Assembly (NCBI GenBank): GCA_017557505.1
Contig: JAFYYP010000021.1
Coordinates: forward strand, 1 to 49,551
Reading direction: 5' to 3'
Source: Bacillota bacterium
GTDB taxonomy: Bacteria > Bacillota > Clostridia > Peptostreptococcales > Anaerovoracaceae
Length of the DNA stretch: 49,551 nt
Positions 14,310 through 21,740 of the stretch are shown one piece after another. Made by a program: the position numbers and the translations under genes. The stretch's first letter is position 1. Every line of letters starts with the position of its first letter. The notes under the pieces were generated by a model. The model saw only the letters and a program-made list of their open reading frames with translations. It searched no databases and was not told the origin of the DNA.

Positions 14310-15081
14310 GAACTGCGACGGCGCGCTCATCGTCGATGCGGCGATCTGCCTGCCCATATTTCTGATCGCCATGGGGTTGCTAATGCTGCTCCTTATGCAG
14401 GCCGGAACGGAAGATACGCTCGTTCGGTCGCTTGTCAGCGCGGCAGACGTTTGCGTAAAGGCAGAGGCTGCCGGAAACGCTGCGGATGCAGAAGAACTGG
14501 ATTATGTGCTCGAAGCCGGTTCGTTCACCATCGCTTTGAAGACTTCTCTGGCGAAAGAATGGGACGAAGGGCCTTCCGTGCACGTCATCAGCTTTCTGAC
14601 GGATCAGAAAGCACAGATCGCCGGAAACGTAAGCATCGACCACCTGAACTGGGCAACGGTGTCGTGCAGCAGAAAGGCGCTGTTTTCGCTTGCGGGAACG
14701 GACGGCATCCGCTCGCTCCGGTCGTTCATTTTCCGTCCCTGGAAAGGTGAGTCTGTACAGTTGGTCGATGCTGACGACGAAAGAGTGTACGTTTTTCCCA
14801 AACGCGGAGAACGGTATCACAGCGCGGGCTGTCAGATCATGAAGGAGGGGAGCGTGGAAGCGATCCTGACGGAGCAGCTGAAGCGCAGGTATTCTGCCTG
14901 CAAGACGTGCAAACCCTCGTCGCTGGCGTATGGAAGCCTCGTTTTCATGTTTTCGGACGGATCGAGGGTCTATCACCGCAAGGAATGTCCGTGTATTACG
15001 AAGTATTACGTAAGCATGCCGAAGAGCGAGGCGGAAGCAGAAGGGTATACGCCTTGCTTTTTCTGCCGGGGAGGTCATTGA
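14296..15081 (+). CDS. Tad pseudopilin with two Ada-type zinc-binding modules
   Basis: 261 residues from ATG 14296, with GGAG 7 bases upstream. The N-terminus NCDG|ALIVDAAICLPIFLIAMG is TadE/G-like, with Asp at +5. A middle region follows. The C-terminal third holds two repeated modules. Module 1 (about residues 170-214): VYVFPKRGERYHSAGCQ...YSACKTCKP. Module 2 (about 222-260): VYHRKECPC...YTPCFFC. Each gives His, Cys and a Cys-x2-Cys pair, as in the Ada metal-binding fold often found in secreted proteins. If the stem is in the membrane, these modules lie outside the cell. The stop and the next start share bases (TGATG). Confidence 0.75.
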   Translation: MRTGKNCDGALIVDAAICLPIFLIAMGLLMLLLMQAGTEDTLVRSLVSAADVCVKAEAAGNAADAEELDYVLEAGSFTIALKTSLAKEWDEGPSVHVISFLTDQKAQIAGNVSIDHLNWATVSCSRKALFSLAGTDGIRSLRSFIFRPWKGESVQLVDADDERVYVFPKRGERYHSAGCQIMKEGSVEAILTEQLKRRYSACKTCKPSSLAYGSLVFMFSDGSRVYHRKECPCITKYYVSMPKSEAEAEGYTPCFFCRGGH

Positions 15082-15572
15082 TGCCGGACTACATGCGAAG
15101 ACTCTGGCAGAGCAGACTGTGTCCGGCATTGGTGCCCGCGGGCTTTTACGATGACTTCGGGCAGATACGTTCTGTTCTGAAGACAGAAGGATTGATCCGT
15201 ATAAACGAATATGCGCGTTCCTGTCCGGATGGGATCGAAGGCAGTTTCTGCGCGCTGCTGCATATGCTCGCATCAACGGCAGACAGTTTTGCTCTGCTGC
15301 AGCAGTGGCTTGCAGCCCCGGAATGGATCTGCCTGGATCCGGAGAGTCTTTTTTACAGCATATCCGCAGAACGTACGCTGCTGCTCTTCTGCGAAAAGCC
15401 GGATCCGAGGCCTTTTGCCGAGCGGTTCTGCGAAACGTGCGATGCCCTGGGCGGCAGCGGACAGCTGATCGCGGCCCGGTTTTCCGATCTCTGCGCCTGC
15501 CGCGTTCTGGAAGAGAAGGGGACTGCGTCTTTTCTGCGCGGCTGGCGCAGGGAGATCCTGACAGTCCATTAA
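15081..15572 (+). CDS. Tad-locus protein resembling DUF6382
   Basis: 163 residues with GGGGAGG 6 bases before ATG 15081. No signal peptide or membrane segment is seen, so it is probably cytoplasmic. The stretch LLQQWLAAPEWICLDPESLF then TLLLFCEKPDPRPF recalls the pseudokinase-like DUF6382 family encoded with tad genes in Firmicutes. The match is by pattern only. It has nine Cys residues, many for its size. It is the last gene of the tad operon; a strong hairpin follows 9 bases after the stop. Confidence 0.55.
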   Translation: MPDYMRRLWQSRLCPALVPAGFYDDFGQIRSVLKTEGLIRINEYARSCPDGIEGSFCALLHMLASTADSFALLQQWLAAPEWICLDPESLFYSISAERTLLLFCEKPDPRPFAERFCETCDALGGSGQLIAARFSDLCACRVLEEKGTASFLRGWRREILTVH

Positions 15573-15581
15573 ACAACAGAA

Positions 15582-15608
15582 AAAGGCCGGACGTTGTGTC
15601 CGGCCTTT
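15582..15608. terminator. Shared terminator between the tad operon and the zinc-ribbon gene
   Basis: The 11-bp perfect stem AAAGGCCGGAC / GTCCGGCCTTT has loop GTTGT. On the minus strand it is followed by a T5 run, so it best serves the convergent zinc-ribbon gene. The plus-strand tail is poor in T, but the stem is strong enough to mark the end of the tad transcript. Confidence 0.8.
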
Positions 15609-15629
15609 GGAATGTCTTTCTGGTCCAGT

Positions 15630-15809
15630 CTATTCTTCAGCGGGAGCTGCTTCTCTGGCTGCTCTTCTCGCTGCTTTACGCTTTTCTCTGCATTCCTTGC
15701 ATCTCTTCGGCTCGTTGTCGAATCCTTTTTCCTTGTAGAAGTTCTGTTCGCCTACGGTGAAAATGAATTCCTTACCACAGTCCTGACATACTAGAGTCTT
15801 GTCTTCCAT
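15630..15809 (-). CDS. Small zinc-ribbon protein (zf-trcl type), 59 residues
   Basis: The protein starts MEDKTLVCQDCGKEFIFTVG and continues EQNFYKEKGFDNEPKRCKEC. Two Cys-x2-Cys pairs form a zinc ribbon of the kind found in many short clostridial proteins. The Lys/Arg/Ala-rich tail may bind nucleic acid. AAGGAG lies 8 bases upstream of the start at 15809. A good minus-strand promoter with palindromes lies about 50 bases upstream, and a terminator follows the stop. The molecular function of the family is not known to me. Confidence 0.85.
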   Translation of the reverse strand: MEDKTLVCQDCGKEFIFTVGEQNFYKEKGFDNEPKRCKECREKRKAARRAAREAAPAEE

Positions 15810-15838
15810 TGCTTTATCTCCTTAGGGCTTTTGGTGTA

Positions 15839-15886
15839 GAATATGATTGTGCACATATCATATTCCTGTTTACGGGAAATGTAAAC
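15839..15886. repeat. Two inverted repeats over the zinc-ribbon promoter
   Basis: GTTTAC-N7-GTAAAC (15868-15886) covers the -35 side. GAATATGAT-N9-ATCATATTC (15839-15865), a perfect 9-bp inverted repeat, covers the -10 box and the start of the transcript. Both look like operators for dimeric regulators. Confidence 0.65.
15857..15885 (-). promoter_or_regulatory. Promoter of the zinc-ribbon gene
   Basis: On the minus strand TTTACA (15880-15885) and TATGAT (15857-15862) are separated by exactly 17 bases. I found no equally good plus-strand promoter for ispH-rpsA in this gap. Confidence 0.72.
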
Positions 15887-15931
15887 AGTTTTTTACAACC
15901 TTATCGTAAAATACGAAGGACTCGAGAAAAG

Positions 15932-17983
15932 ATGAAACATACCGTAACAGTAGCAGAACATGCGGGCTTTTGTTTCGGCGTCAAACGGGCGGTCGACGCG
16001 GCGGAGCGCGAACTGAAAAAGGCGGCGGAAGACAGCGTCACGCTTTACTGTCTGGGGTCACTGATCCACAACAAGACCGTGACGGACAGCCTGGAACAGA
16101 AGGGCCTCATCACGATACGATCCATAGACGAGGCGCAGCCGGGCAGTCGCGTGCTGATTCGCGCGCACGGAGAGCCGGACAGCACGTACGAGGCAGCAAA
16201 AGCGAAGGACATCACGGTCTGCGACGAGACCTGTCCGTTCGTGTGGCGCATCCACGAAGCGGCGCGCAAAGCGGGGGACGCCGGCAGGGCTGTCTTCGTG
16301 ATCGGAGACCCGGCGCATCCCGAGGTCATCGGCATCCTCGGCTCGACGGACGCGGCGGTCGGCGCCTGCGACGATCCGGACAAGGTCCGCGGTTTCGAAG
16401 ACGCCTTGAAAGACAAGCCTGTAACGGCTCTGGCCCAGACGACGCTCACGCGCGAAAAGTTCAACGCCTGCTGCGACGTTTTGAAGGAGATCTGCAGCGA
16501 TCTCGCGATCGAAGATACGATCTGCAACGCGACGCGGCAGCGCCAGGACGCAGCAGCAAAACTGGCGGAAAAATCGGATGCCATGGTCGTCATCGGGGAT
16601 AAAAACAGTTCGAATTCGCGCAAATTGTTCGACATCTGTTCGCAGCGCTGTCCGTTTACAGTTTTTGTTGAAAATTTAAGCGATTTACCGTTGCAAGAAC
16701 TTGAGAAATATAATAAAATAGGCGTTGCAGCGAGTGCGTCCGCACCGCAACAAATAATTTTGGAGGTTATTGCTAACATGAGTGAAGTACTCACCAACGA
16801 TCAGAACACAGAAATGAATGAAATGCTCGCCTATATGGACGAGATCGAGAAGTCCCTTAAACTTCCCGGCAGAGGAGAAGTGATCACAGGCACCGTCGTG
16901 CAGGTCACGAACGACTATGTGGTCGTCAATCTCGGATGTAAAAAAGACGGCATGCTGCCCAAGGAAGAGGTTACTCTCGAGGACGGTCAGGAACTTACCG
17001 CAGCATTTAAGGAAGGCGACGAAGTGCAGGCTAAGGTCATCAAGACCGACGATGGCGACGGCAACATCCTCCTTTCCAAGAAGAAGCTTCAGTCCGGCGA
17101 AAACTGGGAAGAGATCAATGCGGCCCTGGAGAGCAAGGAAGTCGTAAACGTAGTCGTCCAGAAGGAAGTCAAGGGCGGCGTCATCGCGGCTTACAAGGAA
17201 GTCTCCGGCTTCATCCCCATGTCTCAGCTGGCAGATCATTACGTAGAGAACGCCGAAGAATTCATCGGCAAGACCCTGCCTGTCAAGGTCACGAGAGTCG
17301 ATCAGCGCAGAAACAAGGCTGTCTTCTCCCACAAGGCTTTCCTGACAGAAGAGAAGCATAAGAAGATCGCAGAGATCTGGGATACCCTGAACGTCGGCGA
17401 CGTCGTCGAAGGCAAGGTCATGAGATTCACCGACTACGGCGCTTTCGTAGACATCGGCGGAATCGACGGTCTGCTCCACATCTCCGAGATCAGCTGGGGC
17501 AAGCTCAGACATCCGCAGGAAGCGCTGGAGATCGGCCAGGTCGTCAACGTCAAGATCCTGAGCATGAACCCCGAAAAGGGCAAGATCTCTCTGGGTCTCA
17601 AGCAGAACGCACCCGAACCCTGGTCCGTCATCGACGAGAACTATCACGAAGGCGATATCGTCAAGGGCAAGGTCGCGCAGATCAAGGAATACGGCGCATT
17701 CGTCGAACTGGCTCCGGGCCTCGACGGACTCGTACATATCTCCGAAGTGGCTCACAAGAGAGTCGGCAAGATCTCTGACGAGCTCTCCATCGGCCAGGAG
17801 ATCGACGCGAAGATCCTGGAGATCGACAAGGAAAAGAGAAGGATCTCCCTGTCCATCAAGGCTACGCTGCCCGCTCCCGGTTCTGAAGAAGAAGCAAAGG
17901 CTGCTCCCGCAGAGGAAGCTCCTGTCGAAGAGGCTCCCGCTGAAGAAGCACCCGCTGAAGAAGCACCCGCCGCGGAGGAATAA
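15932..17983 (+). CDS. ispH-rpsA: Fusion of IspH (HMB-PP reductase) and ribosomal protein S1
   Basis: 683 residues from ATG 15932. Residues 1-282 are IspH, the iron-sulfur enzyme making IPP and DMAPP in the MEP pathway. The three cluster ligands are C14 (GFCFGV), C101 (ETCPF) and C198 (ICNATRQRQ). Residues about 283-683 are S1 with four S1 RNA-binding repeats; the last two are clearest (KVMRFTDYGAFVDIGGIDGL and KVAQIKEYGAFVEL). An acidic Ala/Glu/Pro tail of about 25 residues follows. Such fusions are known in Clostridia. At the junction, GGAGG and ATG 16778 could also allow S1 alone to be made. A terminator follows the stop. Confidence 0.95.
   Translation: MKHTVTVAEHAGFCFGVKRAVDAAERELKKAAEDSVTLYCLGSLIHNKTVTDSLEQKGLITIRSIDEAQPGSRVLIRAHGEPDSTYEAAKAKDITVCDETCPFVWRIHEAARKAGDAGRAVFVIGDPAHPEVIGILGSTDAAVGACDDPDKVRGFEDALKDKPVTALAQTTLTREKFNACCDVLKEICSDLAIEDTICNATRQRQDAAAKLAEKSDAMVVIGDKNSSNSRKLFDICSQRCPFTVFVENLSDLPLQELEKYNKIGVAASASAPQQIILEVIANMSEVLTNDQNTEMNEMLAYMDEIEKSLKLPGRGEVITGTVVQVTNDYVVVNLGCKKDGMLPKEEVTLEDGQELTAAFKEGDEVQAKVIKTDDGDGNILLSKKKLQSGENWEEINAALESKEVVNVVVQKEVKGGVIAAYKEVSGFIPMSQLADHYVENAEEFIGKTLPVKVTRVDQRRNKAVFSHKAFLTEEKHKKIAEIWDTLNVGDVVEGKVMRFTDYGAFVDIGGIDGLLHISEISWGKLRHPQEALEIGQVVNVKILSMNPEKGKISLGLKQNAPEPWSVIDENYHEGDIVKGKVAQIKEYGAFVELAPGLDGLVHISEVAHKRVGKISDELSIGQEIDAKILEIDKEKRRISLSIKATLPAPGSEEEAKAAPAEEAPVEEAPAEEAPAEEAPAAEE
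16762..16780 (+). promoter_or_regulatory. Internal ribosome binding site and start at the IspH-S1 junction
   Basis: GGAGG (16762-16766) lies 11 bases before an in-frame ATG (16778). The sequence from there, MSEVLTNDQNTEMNEML, reads like a normal S1 N-terminus. A separate 401-residue S1 protein could thus be translated from the fused gene. Confidence 0.5.
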
Positions 17984-18009
17984 TATCCGGATCACGGACC
18001 GTAAGAATC

Positions 18010-18042
18010 GCCCCATACCGTTTTTTCGGTCTGGGGCTTTTT
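18010..18042 (+). terminator. Terminator after ispH-rpsA
   Basis: Stem GCCCCATACCG / CGGTCTGGGGC (18010-18020 with 18027-18037, one mismatch) with a T6 loop and a TTTTT tail. Confidence 0.87.
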
Positions 18043-18061
18043 CGTAATTGACCGCTACATC

Positions 18062-18589
18062 ATGAGTGAAGACAAAAAGACAAACATCATACTGATCGGC
18101 ATGCCCGGCAGCGGAAAGACGACGGTCGGCCGTATCCTGGCCGACAAGCTCGACCTGCTGCAGGCCGACGGCGACAAGATCATCATCGAGTCGGAAGGAC
18201 GTCCGCTCCAGGAGATCCTGGATACTGAGGGGAAGGAGTATTTCCTTTCTCTGGAGGGCCGCGTCCTGGCGAGCCTCAGTTACGAGAACTACGTCATTTC
18301 GCCCGGAGGCAGCGCCTGCTATTATCCGGACGCGATGAAGCACCTCTCGGAGATCGGGCACATCATCTACCTGAACGTGGAGTTCCCCGAGATCCAGCGC
18401 CGCGTTACCAATCTGGAGACACGCGGCATCGTGTTCAAGCCGGGTCAGACGTTCGAAGACCTGTACAACGAGCGCACGCCGCTGTACGAAAAGTACGCGG
18501 AATATACCGTGTGCTCCACGGGCCAGGAACCGGAAGAAACGGCGAACGAGGTCTTGAAACTCCTGGGTTACGAGATCCCGGAAGAATAG
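18062..18589 (+). CDS. aroK: Shikimate kinase
   Basis: Phosphorylates shikimate at O3 with ATP in the aromatic amino-acid pathway. At 175 residues it has the right length for AroK. Walker A is GMPGSGKTT (residues 13-21). ADGDKIIIE gives the metal-binding Asp pair, SPGGSACY is the glycine motif of the shikimate site, and NERTPLYEKYA supplies the conserved R-x-PLY of the lid region. No ribosome binding site is visible in the 20 bases between the upstream terminator and ATG 18062. Few other aroma genes are near, so context adds little. A kinase for another small substrate is possible but less likely. Confidence 0.85.
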   Translation: MSEDKKTNIILIGMPGSGKTTVGRILADKLDLLQADGDKIIIESEGRPLQEILDTEGKEYFLSLEGRVLASLSYENYVISPGGSACYYPDAMKHLSEIGHIIYLNVEFPEIQRRVTNLETRGIVFKPGQTFEDLYNERTPLYEKYAEYTVCSTGQEPEETANEVLKLLGYEIPEE

Positions 18590-18599
18590 GAAAGCAAAG

Positions 18600-18628
18600 A
18601 GAAAGGCACAAGCTGCCTTTCTTTTTTT
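18600..18628 (+). terminator. Terminator after aroK
   Basis: The 9-bp stem AGAAAGGCA / TGCCTTTCT (18600-18608 with 18614-18622) has loop CAAGC and a run of seven T. Confidence 0.9.
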
Positions 18629-18641
18629 ATGCCCCAAATTG

Positions 18642-18650
18642 TGGTATAAT
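18642..18650 (+). promoter_or_regulatory. Extended -10 promoter before rmuC
   Basis: TGGTATAAT carries a perfect TATAAT (18645-18650) with the TGn extension. The expected -35 position falls in the T run of the preceding terminator and has no clear box, which extended -10 promoters can tolerate. GGAGG follows before ATG 18674. Confidence 0.7.
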
Positions 18651-18673
18651 AAAATGTCATAGCGGAGGATATT

Positions 18674-19816
18674 ATGACCACAACCATCGTCCTGGCAATC
18701 ATCATCGGAGTACTGGCCGTCGCCGTCATCGTGCTGGCGGTGGCTTTGACTGCCGTCAGACGGGACATCAGCGCGCAGCGCGTTGAAATGTACCAGACGC
18801 TGCAGTCCGAATTTTCCGAGATGAACCGCGGTCTGTCCGACCGCGCCCAGGAGGAAGACCGGCGCATGGAATACCTGCGTGCGACGGTGGAGAACCGCCT
18901 GAACGCCATGCAGACGTCCAATGCGGCGGAACTGGAGAAAATCCGATCCTCCGTGGACGAAAAGCTGCAGAATTCACTGGACGAGCGGCTGGCCCGTTCG
19001 TTCGCGCAGGTGCGCGGCAGTCTGGACCAGGTGTACCGCGGTCTCGGCGAGATGCAGGGCCTGGCGCAGGACGTCGGCGATCTCCGCAAGCTCATGACGA
19101 ACGTCAAGAGCCGCGGCGTCATCGGCGAAATGCAGCTCGGGGCCATTCTGGAGCAGATCCTGGCGCCTGCCCAGTACGAAGCGAACGCGCAGGTGAAGCC
19201 GAACACGCAGGAGCGCGTGGAATATGCGGTCAAGCTGCCCGGCAGCGGCGAGGGAACGGTCTATCTTCCCATTGACTCCAAGTTCCCCGGCGACATCTAC
19301 GGCGCGCTGCAGGACGCTTACGACAATGCGGACGCGGTCTATGCGGAGACGCAGAGAAAGCGTCTGGCGCAGTTTATCAGGCAGTCCGCGAAGGAGATCC
19401 GCGATAAGTACGTGGAACCGCCGTATACGACGGACTTTGGCGTCATGTTCCTCCCGTTCGAGGGTCTGTATGCGGAAGTTGTGAACATGGAGCTCATGGA
19501 GATCTGCCAGAAGGAATACCGCATCATGATCGCGGGTCCGTCCACGCTGGCGGCGCTGCTCAACAGCCTGCAGATGGGCTTCCGCACGCTTGCGATCCAG
19601 AAGCGCTCGACGGAAGTCTGGGGCGTCCTGGGACAGGTGAAGGGCGAATTCGACAAGTTCGCGGACGTATTGGCAAGCGCGCAGCAGCGGATCAACCAGG
19701 CGAACGCGGAACTCGACAAACTGGTCGGCGTGCGCACGCGCAGCATCCAGAAGACGCTGTCCGGCATCCAGCAGCTCGGACCGGCGGATGAAGAAGAGGG
19801 CGGTGACCTGCTATGA
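18674..19816 (+). CDS. rmuC: RmuC-family protein
   Basis: 380 residues. An N-terminal membrane anchor (about residues 4-26) is followed by a coiled-coil region up to about 140. The RmuC core comes next, with KSRGVIGEMQLGAILEQIL, LPIDSKFPGDIY, FLPFEGLYAEV and LAALLNSLQMGFRTL. RmuC has a nuclease-like fold and limits recombination-linked rearrangements. Recent work on other bacteria links it to defence against foreign DNA, but nothing here shows a defence role. It heads a chain of five genes that overlap or touch; its stop shares ATGA with the phosphoesterase gene. Confidence 0.93.
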   Translation: MTTTIVLAIIIGVLAVAVIVLAVALTAVRRDISAQRVEMYQTLQSEFSEMNRGLSDRAQEEDRRMEYLRATVENRLNAMQTSNAAELEKIRSSVDEKLQNSLDERLARSFAQVRGSLDQVYRGLGEMQGLAQDVGDLRKLMTNVKSRGVIGEMQLGAILEQILAPAQYEANAQVKPNTQERVEYAVKLPGSGEGTVYLPIDSKFPGDIYGALQDAYDNADAVYAETQRKRLAQFIRQSAKEIRDKYVEPPYTTDFGVMFLPFEGLYAEVVNMELMEICQKEYRIMIAGPSTLAALLNSLQMGFRTLAIQKRSTEVWGVLGQVKGEFDKFADVLASAQQRINQANAELDKLVGVRTRSIQKTLSGIQQLGPADEEEGGDLL

Positions 19817-20565
19817 ACATCTGGGCCATAGGCGATCTGCACCTGTCGTTCGATCCGCGCATCGAAAAGCCCATGGGTATTTTCGGCGGCAGCTGGGTGG
19901 GTCACGAAGAAAGACTGAAGGAGATCTGGCTGCGGCTGGTCGGTGAAGACGACCTCGTCGTGCTGGCAGGGGATATCTCGTGGGCGCTGCGTTTAGACGA
20001 AGCGCTGGAAGATCTGCGCTGGATCGATGCTCTGTCCGGTACGAAGCTGATCCTGAAGGGAAACCACGACCTGTGGTGGTCGGGGATCTCCAAAGTGAAA
20101 TATGCCTGCCGGGATATGAAAAGCCTGCACTTTCTGCAGCATGACGCGTTTGCCTGGGGTAAAACGGTCGTGTTCGGTACGCGCGGCTGGGTCTGCCCGG
20201 GCGCCAAAGACTATGTTGAGGAAGAGGACGGTCCTATTTACCGCCGCGAAGTGCTGCGCCTGCAGATGAGCGCAGCTGAAGCGGAGAAACTGGCACAGTC
20301 CATAGAGGCGGAAACCGGTGAAAAGCCTTGCAAACTGGGCGTTCTGCACTATCCGCCCATGAATGAAAAGTTTGAGCCCAGCGGGTTTTCTGAGATATTT
20401 GAAGCAACTGGTGTACAGAAAATTGTTTACGGACACTTACACGGTCAGAATGCTTTCAAAAACGGCCCCCAGGGCATTTTCAACGGAATCGAGTATGGTC
20501 TAATTTCTTTGGACAAACTGGAGTGTTGTCCGAAGCTCATATATCAAGAAGGAGATACAATATGA
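19813..20565 (+). CDS. Calcineurin-like metallophosphoesterase
   Basis: 250 residues, cytoplasmic. The metal-binding motifs are in order: GDLHLS (D-x-H), LAGDISWAL (GD), KGNHDLWW (GNHD), LHYPP and YGHLHG. These identify a binuclear metallophosphoesterase similar to the YkuE/YpeE-type proteins of Firmicutes. The substrate cannot be read from the sequence. It is translationally coupled to rmuC and deoB by ATGA overlaps at both ends. Confidence 0.88.
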   Translation: MNIWAIGDLHLSFDPRIEKPMGIFGGSWVGHEERLKEIWLRLVGEDDLVVLAGDISWALRLDEALEDLRWIDALSGTKLILKGNHDLWWSGISKVKYACRDMKSLHFLQHDAFAWGKTVVFGTRGWVCPGAKDYVEEEDGPIYRREVLRLQMSAAEAEKLAQSIEAETGEKPCKLGVLHYPPMNEKFEPSGFSEIFEATGVQKIVYGHLHGQNAFKNGPQGIFNGIEYGLISLDKLECCPKLIYQEGDTI

Positions 20566-21740
20566 AACGCGCGATCATCATGGTACTGGACAGCCTGGGC
20601 GTCGGCGAACTGCCCGATGCCGCAGCCTATACCGACGAAGGGACCGATACCCTGGGCCACATTGCGGAGCATGCGCAGAACTTTCATCCGGACAATCTGA
20701 TCGGCCTCGGCATCGGCAACATCGAAGGGGTCAACCCGGCTGTGCCCAGAGCGGAAGCTCCGAAAGCCAGCTTCGCCAGACTTGCAGAGATGTCTACCGG
20801 CAAGGATACGACGACAGGACACTGGGAGATCGCCGGACTGCATACGCAGGTACCGTTCAAGACCTATCCCGACGGCTTCCCGAAGGAATTCATCGACGAA
20901 TACCAGAAGCGTATCGGCAGAAAAGTCATCGGCAACTATCCGGCTTCCGGCACCGTCATCATCGAAGAACTCGGCGACGAGCACGAAAAGACCGGAAAAC
21001 CCATCGTCTACACCTCCGCGGACAGCGTGTTCCAGGTCGCGTGCAATGTGGGCGTCGTACCGCTCGAAGACCTGTACCGTTACTGTGAGATCGCCAGAGA
21101 GATGCTCGTGGGCGAATGGGCCTGCGGCCGGGTCATCGCAAGACCTTACAGGACCAACGAGGAAGGCAAGCGCGAACGCACGTCCGACCGCAAGGACTAT
21201 TCCGTCAAGCCGCCCGAGAGAACGCTGCTGAACATGGTGCAGGACGCCGGACAGGTGTCCGCCACCGTCGGCAAGATCTCCGACATCTTCGACCGCTACG
21301 GCGTCGACCTCGGCGTGCATCTGAAGAACAACATGGACGGCGTCGACCGCACGATCCAGGCGCTGGCTGCCGATTTCGAAGGCCTGCTGTTCGTCAACCT
21401 CGTGGATTTCGACGCGAAGTACGGACACAGAAGGGACGTGCAGGGCTACGGCGACTGCATCATGGAATTCGATGCAAGAGTGCCCGAGATCATGGCTGCG
21501 CTCAAGGACGAGGACATCCTGATCTTCACGGCGGATCACGGCAACGATCCGACCGCCCACGGCACGGACCACACGAGAGAACACGTGCCCATGCTGATCT
21601 GCGGCAAGCCCATCAAGGAAGGTGTGGATCTCGGCACCCGCAGCAGCTTCGCAGACATCGCGTGCACCATCCTCGAATACCTGGGCATCGAAGAAAGACC
21701 CGCCATCGGCACGTCGTTCCTGAAAGAGGTACTGAAATGA
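20562..21740 (+). CDS. deoB: Phosphopentomutase
   Basis: Interconverts (deoxy)ribose-1-phosphate and (deoxy)ribose-5-phosphate in nucleoside breakdown. I start it at ATG 20562, with AAGGAG 8 bases upstream. The 392 residues match the family length. Motifs are the N-terminal VLDSLGVGELPDA, the phosphorylated-Thr region STGKDTTTGHWE, and the metal-binding FTADHGNDPTAHGTDHTREH. The next gene supplies its sugar-phosphate substrate. ATGA overlaps occur at both ends. Confidence 0.96.
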   Translation: MKRAIIMVLDSLGVGELPDAAAYTDEGTDTLGHIAEHAQNFHPDNLIGLGIGNIEGVNPAVPRAEAPKASFARLAEMSTGKDTTTGHWEIAGLHTQVPFKTYPDGFPKEFIDEYQKRIGRKVIGNYPASGTVIIEELGDEHEKTGKPIVYTSADSVFQVACNVGVVPLEDLYRYCEIAREMLVGEWACGRVIARPYRTNEEGKRERTSDRKDYSVKPPERTLLNMVQDAGQVSATVGKISDIFDRYGVDLGVHLKNNMDGVDRTIQALAADFEGLLFVNLVDFDAKYGHRRDVQGYGDCIMEFDARVPEIMAALKDEDILIFTADHGNDPTAHGTDHTREHVPMLICGKPIKEGVDLGTRSSFADIACTILEYLGIEERPAIGTSFLKEVLK

